From Deltaproteobacteria bacterium (GTDB lineage: Bacteria; Desulfobacterota; DSM-4660; Desulfatiglandales; HGW-15), in assembly GCA_019310485.1 (NCBI GenBank), contig JAFDEF010000001.1, positions 139,289-203,288 of the forward strand: a DNA stretch of 64,000 nucleotides, read 5' to 3'. The notes below the pieces were generated by a model that was not told the origin of the DNA, searched no databases, and saw only the letters and a program-made list of their open reading frames with translations. The position numbers were made by a program, and so were the translations under genes. Below, piece after piece: positions 17,239-27,178 of the stretch (the stretch's first letter is position 1; the number at the start of each line of letters is the position of its first letter).

Positions 17239-17269
17239 ATTTGCCGGCGAATTCCTGCGCTCTGCCAAC

Positions 17270-17800
17270 TTATGAGAGACCGGCTGCAATTCTCTTCTCC
17301 AGGTCAAGCAAGTAGGCCTTCAAAGCCAAACCTCCGCCAAACCCGCCGAGACCCCCGGCGGCCACTACCCTGTGTCAAGGAAAGATAAGGGGCAAAGGAT
17401 TTCGAGCCATGGCCTGGCCCACCGCTCTGGCACCACCCGGCTTGTTAAGCAGAAGCGCTACCTGCCCGTATGTCCTGGTCTGGCCGAAAGGGATCTTTTT
17501 GATGGTCTCTAGCGCAGCGCGCTGAAAGGGGGTTAGTAAAACGTCCAGCTTGAGAGTCTCAGGCAAAGCGTGGCCTGAAAGGACGGCCTCCACCGCCTCC
17601 AGGAGGTCGCGGTTCCTTGAATGATCCCCAACCAGCTCCTGGTGCTGAAATACTTTCTTAAAGTATTCCACGCAATCAAACGCAGACCCCATCCCTAGCG
17701 CTACCCTTACGGCTCCAAGTTCCGAGGAAGCGAGGTAAATATTTAGTTCCTCAATTTTTGTTTGCCAGCAATAGAGCCTTGATATCTTTTCCCCTGCCAT
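17270..17800 (-). CDS. ogt: Selenocysteine-containing methylated-DNA--protein alkyltransferase (UGA readthrough)
   Basis: Reading from the ATG at 17800, the protein matches O6-alkylguanine-DNA alkyltransferases: the DNA-binding helix-turn-helix region TPFQRAALETIKKIPFGQTRTYGQVA, then GGARAVGQAMARNPLPLIFP. At the next codon (17377-17375), where the acceptor Cys of PCHR belongs, the codon is TGA. Translation in the same frame continues HRVVAAGGLGGFGGGLALKA, then a short normal C-terminus, to a TAA at 17272-17270. That gives 176 residues with Sec at position 142. A hairpin with a GGUCU loop follows the TGA (see the SECIS entry). The enzyme would transfer alkyl groups from guanine to the selenol. 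It overlaps the radical SAM gene by 58 nt. The alternative is a nonsense mutation, made unlikely by the hairpin and the intact downstream frame. Confidence 0.85.
17343..17377 (-). promoter_or_regulatory. Predicted bacterial SECIS element in the alkyltransferase gene
   Basis: Starting at the UGA (17377-17375), 13 nt of spacer lead to a perfect 6-bp stem CCGCCG/CGGCGG (17361-17356 and 17348-17343) closing the 7-nt loop GGGGUCU. The loop contains GGUCU, the same pentamer as the apical loop of the E. coli fdhF SECIS bound by SelB. It begins 21 nt after the UGA, close to the fdhF distance. All of it is translated as part of the conserved C-terminal domain. Confidence 0.75.
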
Positions 17801-18687
17801 GTGTCACGCTCCTCCAACCTTCTTCTTATGAGACTCAGGTTTCTCGACTTATCCTTGGCCCACTCTGGAGCCAGCAGTTGAGACCCAAAAGGATCCCCGG
17901 TAAGCCTGTGTATGATCATCCCGGGAGGCAGCAGTTCCAGAAAATCGACAACGAGCTCCACGTACTCGTCTCTTTGAAGACATCGAAATTCTCCACGCTT
18001 GTAAAGGGCAGCAATGGGACTGTCTTGCACGACGTAAAGGAGGTGGATCTTCACACCGTGCAACGGAAGCCCACCAAGATACCTGGCGGTATCAAGCATC
18101 ATCTGGCGAGTCTCACCTGGAAGGCCCAAAATGACATGCGCGCAAATGTTCAACCCCCTTTCTGCACTGGCGTAAACACTTTGCTCAAAACACGCGACAT
18201 CATGGCCGCGGTTTATCCTCAGGAGAGTCTGATCATGGGCTGACTGAAGACCGTATTCAACCCATACCAGGTAATCCTTCGTGTAGGAATCCAGAAGGCT
18301 GAGGACTTCATCGCCGATACAATCCGGCCTCGTCGCCACTGAAAGCCCAACCATGCCGGGATGGCTCAGTGCCTCATCATAAAGATCCCTGAGTTTGTCC
18401 ACAGGCGCATAGGTATTGGTGAAAGATTGAAAGTACGCGATGAATTTCCTGGCCCTGTATCTCCTCTTGGCAAACTCGCAGCCCATAGAAACCTGATCGC
18501 TTATTGACTGGCCATGGTTGCTCATCGCACCTGTGCCCGAACCCTTGCTATCGCAATAAACACATCCCTCATAGGATATGGTCCCGTCCCGATTCGGACA
18601 GCCCAACCCGGCATCGAGCGGTATCTTTTGAACCCGCTCACCGAACATCTCTTTTAAGTAGGAGCTGTAGTCTCTGTATCGTTTCAT
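17743..18687 (-). CDS. Radical SAM protein, TIGR01212/YhcC type
   Basis: 314 residues. The iron-sulfur motif is the extended form of this family, GCPNRDGTISYEGCVYC at about residues 28-44. It is followed by FQSFTNTYAP, VGLSVATRPDCI, WVEYGLQSAHDQTL and the C-terminal HRLTGD. These are diagnostic for the YhcC-like group of uncharacterised radical SAM enzymes. The 3' end overlaps the alkyltransferase start by 58 nt, so the two are probably co-translated. The reaction is unknown. Confidence 0.92.
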   Translation of the reverse strand: MKRYRDYSSYLKEMFGERVQKIPLDAGLGCPNRDGTISYEGCVYCDSKGSGTGAMSNHGQSISDQVSMGCEFAKRRYRARKFIAYFQSFTNTYAPVDKLRDLYDEALSHPGMVGLSVATRPDCIGDEVLSLLDSYTKDYLVWVEYGLQSAHDQTLLRINRGHDVACFEQSVYASAERGLNICAHVILGLPGETRQMMLDTARYLGGLPLHGVKIHLLYVVQDSPIAALYKRGEFRCLQRDEYVELVVDFLELLPPGMIIHRLTGDPFGSQLLAPEWAKDKSRNLSLIRRRLEERDTWQGKRYQGSIAGKQKLRN

Positions 18688-18719
18688 TGTCGGTTGAACC
18701 TTACAAAAAAGGTTTCCGT

Positions 18720-19613
18720 TCAGGTATTGCGCCTCTGGGCCACAACGACCCTACTTTTATGGGCATAGTCGCGAACTTTTCTTTGCTCCTTGTAAAGACC
18801 GCTTTCCTCCATGATGCGTAAAGCCCTTGAAGTCTGCCCTGGGTCCATTTCAAGCATTAACCAACCCCCGCTCTTGAGATAGTACGGGGCCCTTCTGATA
18901 ATTCTCTCGACATAGAGCATACCTTCAACCCCACCGTCAAGAGCCACCCTGGGCTCAAACTTGCTTATCTCAATTGGAAGGGTTTCGAATGTATCAGAAG
19001 GAATGTAAGGGGGATTGGAGACTATGAGATCAAATTTAGAATCTTTTCCCCTGAAAGGCTCCAGCAGGTCAGCGACCACAAAAAGAATTTTCCCTTCAAC
19101 CCCATGCCTTTTAGCATTTTGTCGTGCAATTTGGAGAGCCTCCTCCGAGATGTCGGTTGCAAAAATAAACGCCTCCTGGATCTCCTTGGCCAGGACCACA
19201 GCCACAATGCCACATCCGGTTCCCAGGTCCAAGATTCTCGTTTTCTCATCAACGGGAATCTGCCCTTTTCTTAACATTGCAAGGGCCTGCTCAACCAGCA
19301 ACTCGGTTTCCGGTCTAGGAATCAAAACTTGTGGTCCCACAAGAAAATCCAATGACCAGAACTCCTTGCGACCTGTAATGTAGGCTACGGGCTCTCCACT
19401 CAGCCTCCGTCTGAGCAGAGAGCGAAATCCGGCAATCTCTTCCTCGCTGAGAGGCCTGTCGTAGTTAAGATAGAGATCCACTCTATTCAGATTCAGATGA
19501 TGCGCGAGCAGGATATCAGCACTCAAACGGGGGCTTTCTATCTTCTTTTCTTTAAGATAGTCAGCGGCAACCTTCAGAAGTGAATCAACTCTCCAGGTTT
19601 TGCGCTCCTTCAC
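18720..19613 (-). CDS. prmC: Release-factor glutamine methyltransferase PrmC (HemK)
   Basis: 297 residues. An N-terminal helical domain is followed by a SAM-dependent methyltransferase domain with [18 protein letters not shown] (SAM site) and NPPYIPSD (the NPPY motif that positions the Gln amide). It methylates the GGQ glutamine of release factors. The GTG start overlaps the prfA stop (GTGA), the usual prfA-prmC coupling. Confidence 0.96.
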   Translation of the reverse strand: MKERKTWRVDSLLKVAADYLKEKKIESPRLSADILLAHHLNLNRVDLYLNYDRPLSEEEIAGFRSLLRRRLSGEPVAYITGRKEFWSLDFLVGPQVLIPRPETELLVEQALAMLRKGQIPVDEKTRILDLGTGCGIVAVVLAKEIQEAFIFATDISEEALQIARQNAKRHGVEGKILFVVADLLEPFRGKDSKFDLIVSNPPYIPSDTFETLPIEISKFEPRVALDGGVEGMLYVERIIRRAPYYLKSGGWLMLEMDPGQTSRALRIMEESGLYKEQRKVRDYAHKSRVVVAQRRNT

Positions 19614-20671
19614 GCTCCTTTAAGTGCCTCTGCTTGGAAGTGGGTTATGAGGGGGTCAAGGATAAGGTCAAGCTGCCCCTGAAGAACGTTCTCCAGCTTG
19701 TAGAGTGTCAATCCAATCCGGTGGTCGGTGACCCTGCCCTGGGGGAAATTGTATGTTCTTATCTTTTCGCTCCTGTCGCCGGAGCCAACCATATTGCGTC
19801 TTTCCTCGGATATTTTTGATGCCTGCTCAGCTTGCTCCATATCCAGGAGCCTCGATCTTAGCACCTTCATCGCCTTGGCCTTGTTCTTGTGCTGTGATTT
19901 TTCATCCTGGCACGTTACGACAAGCCCGGATGGCAGGTGGGTAATTCTGACAGCTGAGTCAGTGACGTTGACGTGCTGTCCACCATGACCGGAGGATCTA
20001 AAGACGTCTATTCGGAGATCTTCAGGATTGATTTCAACATCAACCTCCTCTGCTTCGGGCAGCACGGCGACGGTAACCGCCGAGGTATGGATCCTTCCCT
20101 GTGCCTCGGTCTCAGGTACCCTTTGCACTCGATGCACTCCGCTTTCGTGCTTGAGCCGGCTGTAGACCTTTTGACCTGAGATAAGAAAAATGATCTCCTT
20201 AAAGCCACCCATCCCTGTCTGATGTTGGCTGAGAATTTCTGTGCTCCAGCATTTTATCTCAGCATACTTTGCATACATCCTAAAAAGCTCTGCAGCGAAA
20301 AGGGCGGCCTCTTCACCACCTGTGCCTGCTCTTATCTCCAGGATGGTGTTTTTTTCATCCCTGGGATCTGTGGGCAGGAGAAGCAACTTCAGCTCAGACT
20401 CAAGCTCCGATACTTGCGACCTAAGTGATTCTATCTCCTCCTTTGCCAGCTTTCTCATTTCAGGATCCGGGTCGTCCAGCAAGGGGCGGTTACTTTCTAT
20501 TTCTTTGTTTAGCGCTTCGTATTTTCTGAAAGTTTCTATAATGGGCAGCAGATTGCTGCGTTCCTTCAAGTACTTCTGGTAGATTTTCTGATTGCGGATG
20601 ACCTCGGGACGGGCAAGCTCATTCTCAAGCTGTTCAAAGCGCTCCTCGATCTCCTTGATTTTTGAAAACAT
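19610..20671 (-). CDS. prfA: Peptide chain release factor 1
   Basis: 353 residues. The GGQ motif appears in [20 protein letters not shown], the RF1-type PETEAQG region is upstream, and the C-terminus contains [15 protein letters not shown]1 releases peptides at UAA and UAG, not UGA, so it would not compete with UGA recoding. The ATG at 20671 ([10 protein letters not shown]) is preferred over an upstream in-frame codon at 20770, which gives a non-homologous extension. prmC overlaps its stop. Confidence 0.96.
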   Translation of the reverse strand: MFSKIKEIEERFEQLENELARPEVIRNQKIYQKYLKERSNLLPIIETFRKYEALNKEIESNRPLLDDPDPEMRKLAKEEIESLRSQVSELESELKLLLLPTDPRDEKNTILEIRAGTGGEEAALFAAELFRMYAKYAEIKCWSTEILSQHQTGMGGFKEIIFLISGQKVYSRLKHESGVHRVQRVPETEAQGRIHTSAVTVAVLPEAEEVDVEINPEDLRIDVFRSSGHGGQHVNVTDSAVRITHLPSGLVVTCQDEKSQHKNKAKAMKVLRSRLLDMEQAEQASKISEERRNMVGSGDRSEKIRTYNFPQGRVTDHRIGLTLYKLENVLQGQLDLILDPLITHFQAEALKGA

Positions 20672-20881
20672 GAAAGCTTGCCCTTTCTTGGAAAAGGGAA
20701 ATTGCTGCTGCCAGTGGTATACCCACGCCTTGGACCCCCTCCAGATGCCAAGGTCAAAAAAATCCAGCACAGGAACCCGCTGGGCCTGTACTGGGATTCT
20801 CAGGGGTCAAATCCCGGGATCCGAAACTCCAAAGGATAATTGGGGCAATCGCTACTCTCGGGGATCAATTGTTTATGGATA

Positions 20882-21112
20882 CTAACTTGAATCTTTCGCA
20901 GCGCTGTTCTTGTTTGCCCTGGCGTACTTGTTCCTGAATTTCTCCACTCTCCCCGTGGAGTCCACCAATTTCTGCTTCCCTGTAAAAAATGGGTGACATT
21001 TTGAACAAATTTCAACCTTGATTTCCTTTAGGGTGGACCCTGTCTCAAATTCATTGCCACAAGCGCAGTGCACGATTGCCTTGTGGTACTCCGGATGAAT
21101 TCCCTTTTTCAT
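20882..21112 (-). CDS. rpmE: 50S ribosomal protein L31, zinc-binding form
   Basis: 76 residues starting [10 protein letters not shown]. The four zinc ligands are present as CAC (residues 16-18) and CSKC (37-40), so this is the C+ form, followed by [15 protein letters not shown] precedes the ATG. It lies 16 bp after rho in the usual rho-rpmE-prfA order. About 210 bp between its stop and prfA hold no recognised gene. Confidence 0.96.
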   Translation of the reverse strand: MKKGIHPEYHKAIVHCACGNEFETGSTLKEIKVEICSKCHPFFTGKQKLVDSTGRVEKFRNKYARANKNSAAKDSS

Positions 21113-21128
21113 TTGCTTTTACTCCTCA

Positions 21129-22376
21129 CTACTCGCTCATGGATGCCAGAAATTCTTTATTATTCTTTGTTCCCTTAATTTTGTCCAGCAAAAATTCCAT
21201 GCTGTCCACCGGTGTCAGAGGAGCAAGAAGCTTCCTGAGAATCCAGATCCGGTTAAGATCTTCCGGATCAAGAAGCAGCTCTTCTTTTCTGGTTCCCGAG
21301 CGGTTAATGTCGATTGATGGGAACACGCGTCTGTCTGTCAACTTTCGATCCAAGTGGATTTCCATGTTTCCAGTTCCCTTGAATTCTTCAAAAATAACTT
21401 CATCCATTCTGCTACCCGTATCAATTAAGGCTGTGGCAATAATGGTCAAGCTCCCCCCTTCTTCAACATTGCGCGCTGCCCCGAAAAATCGCTTCGGCTT
21501 GTGAAGGGCGTTTGAGTCAAGACCCCCCGAGAGGATCTTGCCGCTTGGCGGGATCGTCGCGTTGTAAGCCCTTGCCAGCCTCGTAATACTGTCCAAGAGG
21601 ATAAGAACGTCGCGCTTGTGCTCAACCAGCCGTTTTGCTTTCTCGATCACCATTTCCGCAACCTGTACGTGCCTCTGCTGGGGTTCGTCAAACGTTGAAC
21701 TGATCACCTCAGCATCAACATTTCTCTGCATATCGGTAACTTCCTCAGGTCGCTCATCAATCAACAAAACGATCTTGTGGATATCCTTGTGGTTTGCGGA
21801 AACGCTGTTGGCGATATTTTGAAGCAGCATTGTCTTTCCTGTCCTGGGCGGGGCAACAATTAGCCCCCGCTGGCCCTTGCCCAGGGGCGTCATTAAGTCC
21901 ATTATCCTTGCAGAGTAATTGTCGGGTGTCGTTTCCAGTTTAATCCTTTTATCAGGGTAAAGCGGGGTGAGATTGTCAAAGAGAATCTTTTCGCGGGAGA
22001 TTTCGGGATCCTCATGGTTGACCCCCTCAACCTTCAGGAGTGCAAAATATCGTTCCGTGTCTTTTGGAGGTCTTATTTGCCCCGAAACCGTGTCCCCGGT
22101 TCTGAGGTTGAAGCGCCGGATTTGGGAAGGGGATATGTAAATGTCGTCCGGACCCGGCAGATAGTTGGCATCAGGTGCCCTCAGAAAGCCAAATCCGTCA
22201 GGTAGAATCTCTAGGACACCCTCACCGTAAATGAGACCATTCCGCTCGGAGTGGGCCTGAAGGAGCGAGAAGATCAATTCTTGTTTTGGCATGCCTGTAG
22301 CTCCTTCTATGTTAAATTCCTTGGCCATCTCCATGAGCTCGCTTATTTTCATCTTTTTCAATTCAACAAGATTCAT
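21129..22376 (-). CDS. rho: Transcription termination factor Rho
   Basis: 415 residues. It has the N-terminal Rho_N helical domain ([20 protein letters not shown]), the cold-shock-like RNA-binding domain with FGFLR and [19 protein letters not shown], Walker [11 protein letters not shown], and the Q/R-loop region [21 protein letters not shown]. It is a hexameric RNA helicase that ends transcripts. GGAGATGTTGCC precedes the ATG. Confidence 0.97.
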   Translation of the reverse strand: MNLVELKKMKISELMEMAKEFNIEGATGMPKQELIFSLLQAHSERNGLIYGEGVLEILPDGFGFLRAPDANYLPGPDDIYISPSQIRRFNLRTGDTVSGQIRPPKDTERYFALLKVEGVNHEDPEISREKILFDNLTPLYPDKRIKLETTPDNYSARIMDLMTPLGKGQRGLIVAPPRTGKTMLLQNIANSVSANHKDIHKIVLLIDERPEEVTDMQRNVDAEVISSTFDEPQQRHVQVAEMVIEKAKRLVEHKRDVLILLDSITRLARAYNATIPPSGKILSGGLDSNALHKPKRFFGAARNVEEGGSLTIIATALIDTGSRMDEVIFEEFKGTGNMEIHLDRKLTDRRVFPSIDINRSGTRKEELLLDPEDLNRIWILRKLLAPLTPVDSMEFLLDKIKGTKNNKEFLASMSE

Positions 22377-22685
22377 GGCAACATCTCCAGTTTTTCTAAA
22401 TTAGTAGGATGTCCAATTCCGTTTCAACCCAGCATTCCAAGGAGAACTATTCCGTCGAATCCCCCACGGCTGGCGACGATTGTGTCTTCATCTTGAAGTT
22501 TTACCCCAAAGGGCTCTAAACTCCTGCTGGCAAATTGGGTTGTAGCAACTGCACGCAAATCTATAGTAGTTTTCGGACCAACCTTGGAAACTCTTTTATG
22601 TGAGTCTTAAAAGATGGCGCAGTAGATAACCCGTGAAGTTAATTGTGACATCCGGTCAGACCGAATCCTTCAAAAGGCAGGTTCA
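22377..22685 (-). other. Spacer between rluD and rho with a 60-codon open, protein-like stretch
   Basis: On the minus strand 60 codons stay open from about 22606 to a TGA at 22426-22424, 47 bp before rho. Part of the translation is AVATTQFASRSLEPFGVKLQ, followed by DEDTIVASRGG, which looks like real protein. It lacks an ATG or GTG start, and a TAA lies directly before it. It may be a remnant of a lost gene or chance. I recognise no family and no clear promoter. Confidence 0.25.
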
Positions 22686-23717
22686 TTAATTAATTTCTTT
22701 TTTATTTTCAATCCTTAATTCCTTTATGTCAAGTCCTTTGTTGTCAAAATCGAGGGATTTCAGCATCTCCAACACTTTTTGCATGTCCGATGGTAAAGGA
22801 GCCTCAAATTCAAGATACTTTCCTGAATCGGGATGAACAAAGCCAAGCACTTCGGCATGGAGCATCTGTCTTTTTATCAGCAACCCTTGCTTCTCAGAGT
22901 CCGGAAAATGCTTTTTCCACCAGTTTCGCCTGTGCCCGTAAACAGGATCCCCCACCACCGGGTGCCCAACATATGAAAGATGAACCCTTATTTGATGTGT
23001 CCTGCCGGTCCTTGGAGTTACAGAGAGAAGAGTGAAGCAGCTTCCCAACTCTTCAATCTTTCTCCAGCGCGTCACCGCTTTTTTTCCCCCCGATGGCACC
23101 ACCCACATTTGCTTTCGCCTGTTAGGATGGCGGCCAACAGGAAGGTCTATCTCCCCGCTTTCCCCTTTGACAATACCGTGCACAATAGCTTTGTATCTTT
23201 TTGTTACCGTGCCCGCCTTGAACCGGGCAACTAAATACGAATGCACCCGATCATTCTTGGCAACTACCAGAAGACCCGAGGTATCCTTGTCAAGCCGGTG
23301 TACAATTCCGGGTCTTAGCCGGCCCCCTGCTCCGGATAGGGTAGGGCAGTACTGCAGTAACCCGTGAACAAGGGTCTCTTTCGCATGGCCCGGGGCAGGA
23401 TGAGTCACCAGACCTGCCGGCTTATCTATAACAAGAAGCGAGTTATTATCATGAATTACCCCGAACCTTACAGGCCCGGGCTCGAACTCATAGGCAACCG
23501 GCGGGGGTATAGAAACGCTTACATTGTCTCCCCTCTTCAATCTGTGGCTCGGCTTGGGCGGGGAATTATTGACTCGTGCGCGGCCGGCCCTTATCAGCTC
23601 CTGCGCTCTTGACCTGGTAAGGTCTTTGACCTTAGAGCAAAGGAAGCGGTCTAAACGCTGCCCTTCTTCCTCACTTGATACAAAAAAAGAGAAATTCCTT
23701 TCTTGAGTTGCCCCCAC
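22686..23717 (-). CDS. rluD: 23S rRNA pseudouridine synthase of the RluA/RluD family
   Basis: 343 residues. The N-terminal S4 RNA-binding domain (RLDRFLCSKVKDLTRSRAQELIRAGRARVN) is followed by the synthase domain with the catalytic Asp in GIVHRLDKDTSGLLVVAKND, and by RTGRTHQIRVHL. This is the RluD-like layout, which modifies helix 69 of 23S rRNA. The GTG start at 23717 lacks a strong ribosome binding site, so the exact N-terminus is uncertain. Confidence 0.92.
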   Translation of the reverse strand: MGATQERNFSFFVSSEEEGQRLDRFLCSKVKDLTRSRAQELIRAGRARVNNSPPKPSHRLKRGDNVSVSIPPPVAYEFEPGPVRFGVIHDNNSLLVIDKPAGLVTHPAPGHAKETLVHGLLQYCPTLSGAGGRLRPGIVHRLDKDTSGLLVVAKNDRVHSYLVARFKAGTVTKRYKAIVHGIVKGESGEIDLPVGRHPNRRKQMWVVPSGGKKAVTRWRKIEELGSCFTLLSVTPRTGRTHQIRVHLSYVGHPVVGDPVYGHRRNWWKKHFPDSEKQGLLIKRQMLHAEVLGFVHPDSGKYLEFEAPLPSDMQKVLEMLKSLDFDNKGLDIKELRIENKKEIN

Positions 23718-23831
23718 AATAAAGGCTCAAATCTGGATCATAACTACCCAGGTACTTAGGTCAAAGGCTGAAGGCTGAAGTATTTTGAAAAGCAAGGCCG
23801 CCTCTTCTCTCAGTAAACCCTGTGGAATTTC

Positions 23832-23880
23832 GCACGGGGGATTGAACCCCGTGCTTCCGCACGGGGCATTCCTGCGGGGT
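23832..23880. repeat. GCACGGGG/CCCCGTGC interlocked hairpin repeat
   Basis: GCACGGGG (23832-23839), CCCCGTGC (23847-23854) and GCACGGGG again (23859-23866) can fold as two mutually exclusive 8-bp hairpins. It lies in the 210-bp gap between carD and rluD. A related GCACGGGG string occurs near 42.385 kb. It resembles a REP-type element and may also act as a transcription boundary. Confidence 0.55.
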
Positions 23881-23926
23881 AAATAGTATTCTCCCTTCAG
23901 ACTATTCACCTGAGCGCTACCTCGAA

Positions 23927-24406
23927 TTAAGAGAAGATTCTGTCCAGATCTTCTCTTATTTGTTCCTCCTCAACGTTCTTCGCGAGAGATATTTCCTTTA
24001 CAAGCAGATTTCTGGCAGTATCGAGCATTTTGCGCTCTCCAAAAGAAAGATCCTTCTCCAGCTTCAGCATCAGCAAGTCTCTGTACACTTCTGCCACTTC
24101 AAAAACAGACCCGGTTTTAATCTTCTCCATATATTCCCTGTAGCGCCTGTTCCAAGTCTGGTTATCTACAACAATATCCCTCTTCTTGAGGACAGAATAG
24201 AGTTTGGGAACCTCGCTTTGCTCTATGATCTCTCGTAGCCCCACACTGTCCACATTTTGTGTAGGGATCATGATGATCATGTCGTTTTCCAGGATGCGCA
24301 TTACATAAAAATCCTGGCTCGAGCCCGAGATTTCCTTAGTTTCTATCCTTTCAATAACCCCTACCCCATGTGCCGGATAAACCGCTAAATCACCTATCTT
24401 AAACAT
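23927..24406 (-). CDS. carD: CarD-family transcription regulator
   Basis: 159 residues. The N-terminal RNA-polymerase-interacting domain begins [26 protein letters not shown], typical CarD/TRCF-RID, and is followed by a helical C-terminal domain with [15 protein letters not shown]. CarD stabilises open promoter complexes. The ATG at 24406 is chosen because GGAG lies 9 nt upstream. Confidence 0.95.
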   Translation of the reverse strand: MFKIGDLAVYPAHGVGVIERIETKEISGSSQDFYVMRILENDMIIMIPTQNVDSVGLREIIEQSEVPKLYSVLKKRDIVVDNQTWNRRYREYMEKIKTGSVFEVAEVYRDLLMLKLEKDLSFGERKMLDTARNLLVKEISLAKNVEEEQIREDLDRIFS

Positions 24407-24475
24407 CAAACCTAACTCCTCTCATGGAAGCAACCGTTTGCCTCCCTGTTTCAAACCAGCCTCCCATAGCATATT

Positions 24476-26542
24476 TTACCCCAATAGCAGGAAAATGCCA
24501 ACTGCAGGCAATATCGGCGCTATCACAAGGGACACCACCGACATCAACTTAATCAAGATATTCATGGCCGGTCCGGAGGTGTCCTTAAAGGGGTCACCGA
24601 CCGTATCCCCGACCACGGCAGCCTTGTGATTGTCCGATCCCTTGCCTCCCAGATTGCCTGCTTCAATATACTTTTTTGCATTGTCCCAAGCGCCCCCACT
24701 GTTTGCCATAAAGAGCGCCAGGAATGCGCCCATGATGGTGGCGCCGAGGAGCATTCCCCCAAGGCTTTGTTTTCCGAGAAAAATGCCCACAGCCACCGGT
24801 GTCAGAACCGCCACCAATCCTGGAGCCACCATTTTCCTGAGCGACGCGTTTGTTGCAATAGTTACGCATGTGGCAGGATCAGGCTTGACACCTTCTTTCC
24901 CCTCAAGCAGCCCCGGGATTTCCCTGAACTGGCGCCTGATCTCTTCAACAATGCTGAAAGCAGCTTCCCCGACAGAAGTCATTGTGAGTGCTGCACATAA
25001 CATCGGCACAATGGCTCCTATAAAGGCTCCGATCACCACGTAAGGATTCATGATGCTTAGCTGCTCAAAACTCAAGCCGGCTGCCTGTGTGTAGGCCACG
25101 AACAGCGCCAGGGCTGTCAGGGCGGCAGAGCCGATTGCGAAGCCCTTGCCGATCGCAGCGGTCGTATTGCCAAGGGCATCCAGGCTATCCGTGATCTTGC
25201 GCGTTTCAGGCCCGAGTCCAGCCATCTCGGAAATCCCTCCTGCATTGTCGGCTATTGGCCCGTAAGCATCAACAGTCATGGTTGCACCCACGGTGGCCAG
25301 CATGCCTACGGCTGAAAGGCCGATACCGTAAATCCCTGCAGTTTTAAATGCTATAAAGGTAGCTACGCAAATGCCAAGTATGGGCAGATAAGTGGACCGC
25401 ATACCCACGGCCAGGCCGGCAATAATGACTGTCGCAGGGCCTGTCTCCGACTGCCTGGCAATGTGCCTGACAGGCGGACCTGATGTATAGTATTCAGCCA
25501 GCAGGCCGATCGCTATTCCGCAAAGAAGGCCTGAAAATATGGCCCAGAACGCTCCCCACGGCATGCCGATTGACTTTATAATAATCGCTGTTAACACCAC
25601 AAATATGGCCGCAGCCACAAACGTTGTGGAACGAAGGGCTGCTGCAGGGTTTCCTCGCTGAAACGCCTTTATGGAAAAAACCCCTGCAAACGAACTGAGC
25701 AGCCCTGCTATTACGACCAGAATGGGTGTGGCCATGAACTTTAGTTTTATTGCCACCGGGTCAAGCCCTTTCAGTATGGGAAACTTATCAAGAAACTGAG
25801 GCGTGACAGCCAGAGTGGCCCCGATTGCTATAGTTGCCACGACAGATCCGACGTAAGATTCGAAAATATCGGCACCCATGCCTGCAATGTCGCCCACATT
25901 ATCGCCCACATTATCTGCGATCACCCCGGGATTGCGGGGGTCATCCTCAGGAATACCTGCCTCCACCTTGCCAACCAGGTCTGCACCAACATCGGCGGCC
26001 TTTGTGTAAATTCCACCTCCGACACGCGCAAAAAGCGCGATGGAACTTGCCCCCATGGCAAAGCCGTTAATATACTGAGCGCTATTGGGGTCCTTTCCGT
26101 ACATCCAGAACCAAAAGCCAAGCCCCAGGAGTCCAAGACTTGCCACTGCCAAACCCATGACCGATCCCGAGAAATAGGACACGTTAAGTGCCTTTGCCTG
26201 GCCATACTTATTAGCTGCTTCTGCAGTGCGAGAATTTCCCCTGGTGGCCGCGGTCATTCCTGAAAAACCGGCAAACATGGAGCAAAATGCTCCGGTTGCA
26301 AAGGCGACGGCTGTCCTCCAGTGGATAAAGATCAACAACAGAACAAAAACAGCCGCAATAAAGCCCAAAAGAACCGAATATTCCCTTTTCAAAAATGCCA
26401 TGGCTCCAGAATGAATCATGCCTTCAAGATCCTGCATGAGAGGCGTGCCATTCGGCTGTCTCTTAACATAAAGATAAATCAGATAAGCAATTATAAGACC
26501 TACGATCCCTAAAAAGGGAGCTACCCACGTTAATCCCTGCAT
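24476..26542 (-). CDS. hppA: Membrane-bound ion-translocating pyrophosphatase, K+-dependent type
   Basis: 688 residues with about 16 membrane helices. Catalytic motifs seen are [39 protein letters not shown] and, near the C-terminus, [14 protein letters not shown] and [15 protein letters not shown]. The position that carries Lys in K+-independent enzymes reads Ala here ([10 protein letters not shown]), which by family knowledge predicts K+ dependence; such enzymes pump H+ or Na+. It would save energy from the PPi made by the AMP-forming acyl-CoA ligases encoded in this window. The start overlaps the pth stop by one base and uses GAGGAGG. Confidence 0.97.
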   Translation of the reverse strand: MQGLTWVAPFLGIVGLIIAYLIYLYVKRQPNGTPLMQDLEGMIHSGAMAFLKREYSVLLGFIAAVFVLLLIFIHWRTAVAFATGAFCSMFAGFSGMTAATRGNSRTAEAANKYGQAKALNVSYFSGSVMGLAVASLGLLGLGFWFWMYGKDPNSAQYINGFAMGASSIALFARVGGGIYTKAADVGADLVGKVEAGIPEDDPRNPGVIADNVGDNVGDIAGMGADIFESYVGSVVATIAIGATLAVTPQFLDKFPILKGLDPVAIKLKFMATPILVVIAGLLSSFAGVFSIKAFQRGNPAAALRSTTFVAAAIFVVLTAIIIKSIGMPWGAFWAIFSGLLCGIAIGLLAEYYTSGPPVRHIARQSETGPATVIIAGLAVGMRSTYLPILGICVATFIAFKTAGIYGIGLSAVGMLATVGATMTVDAYGPIADNAGGISEMAGLGPETRKITDSLDALGNTTAAIGKGFAIGSAALTALALFVAYTQAAGLSFEQLSIMNPYVVIGAFIGAIVPMLCAALTMTSVGEAAFSIVEEIRRQFREIPGLLEGKEGVKPDPATCVTIATNASLRKMVAPGLVAVLTPVAVGIFLGKQSLGGMLLGATIMGAFLALFMANSGGAWDNAKKYIEAGNLGGKGSDNHKAAVVGDTVGDPFKDTSGPAMNILIKLMSVVSLVIAPILPAVGIFLLLG

Positions 26543-27171
26543 CAGTTTGTTACCTCCTCATCTGCTAGATTTTGGCAATTGAAGTGATTCATCGCCGACT
26601 GCAACCCTTCACGAACAAAAGCTTCGCAGGCCTGAGCGGACAACTCTACTACTTTTTCCACAACGCTCTTCTCGTTTTCGTAAAAGGGACTCAAAACGAA
26701 GGCCTCAATGGCCTCCCCGTATCGGGGCCGGCCAATACCTATCCTCACCCGCGCAAACTCCCGGGTGCCCAAATGTTCAATAATAGATATGACTCCTCTA
26801 TGCCCCCCACTTCCTCCATCCCTTGCGATTCTTATTCTTCCAAGGGGAAGGTCAATGTCGTCATGAAGAACAAGAAGCTTTTCTGTGTCCAGGCAAAAAA
26901 AATCAACACAGGCCTTTATAGACCTACCGCTTTCATTCATGTATGTTTGCGGGCAAAGAAGAATAACTTCTTTTCCCCCGAATCTCACCCTGCCGTTCTT
27001 TGAGTGGAAACGCTTGCTGCTAAGGCGAATCCCGAGCTTGCTGGCTAATAAACCAATAACCCTGAACCCTATGTTGTGCCTGGTGTTTTTGTACCTGAGC
27101 CCGGGGTTCCCGAGGCCGGCAATTAGATAGACTTCCGAGCTTTCAGTGTTCCACCGTTTCCGCTTTTGCAC
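26542..27171 (-). CDS. pth: Peptidyl-tRNA hydrolase
   Basis: About 209 residues. [18 protein letters not shown] holds the catalytic His region; [16 protein letters not shown] and [11 protein letters not shown] are standard Pth motifs. It recycles peptidyl-tRNA. The first recognisable residues are [11 protein letters not shown]; a GTG at 27171, 8 bp after the rplY stop, is the most likely start and gives a short basic N-terminal extension. It lies between rplY and hppA. Confidence 0.94.
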   Translation of the reverse strand: MQKRKRWNTESSEVYLIAGLGNPGLRYKNTRHNIGFRVIGLLASKLGIRLSSKRFHSKNGRVRFGGKEVILLCPQTYMNESGRSIKACVDFFCLDTEKLLVLHDDIDLPLGRIRIARDGGSGGHRGVISIIEHLGTREFARVRIGIGRPRYGEAIEAFVLSPFYENEKSVVEKVVELSAQACEAFVREGLQSAMNHFNCQNLADEEVTN

Positions 27172-27178
27172 AAACCCA

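Noticed and set aside
17270-17377. Reading the alkyltransferase as a simple truncated pseudogene
   Set aside because: The frame after the TGA is conserved to the natural C-terminus, and a GGUCU-loop hairpin follows at the right distance; a second UGA gene supports recoding.
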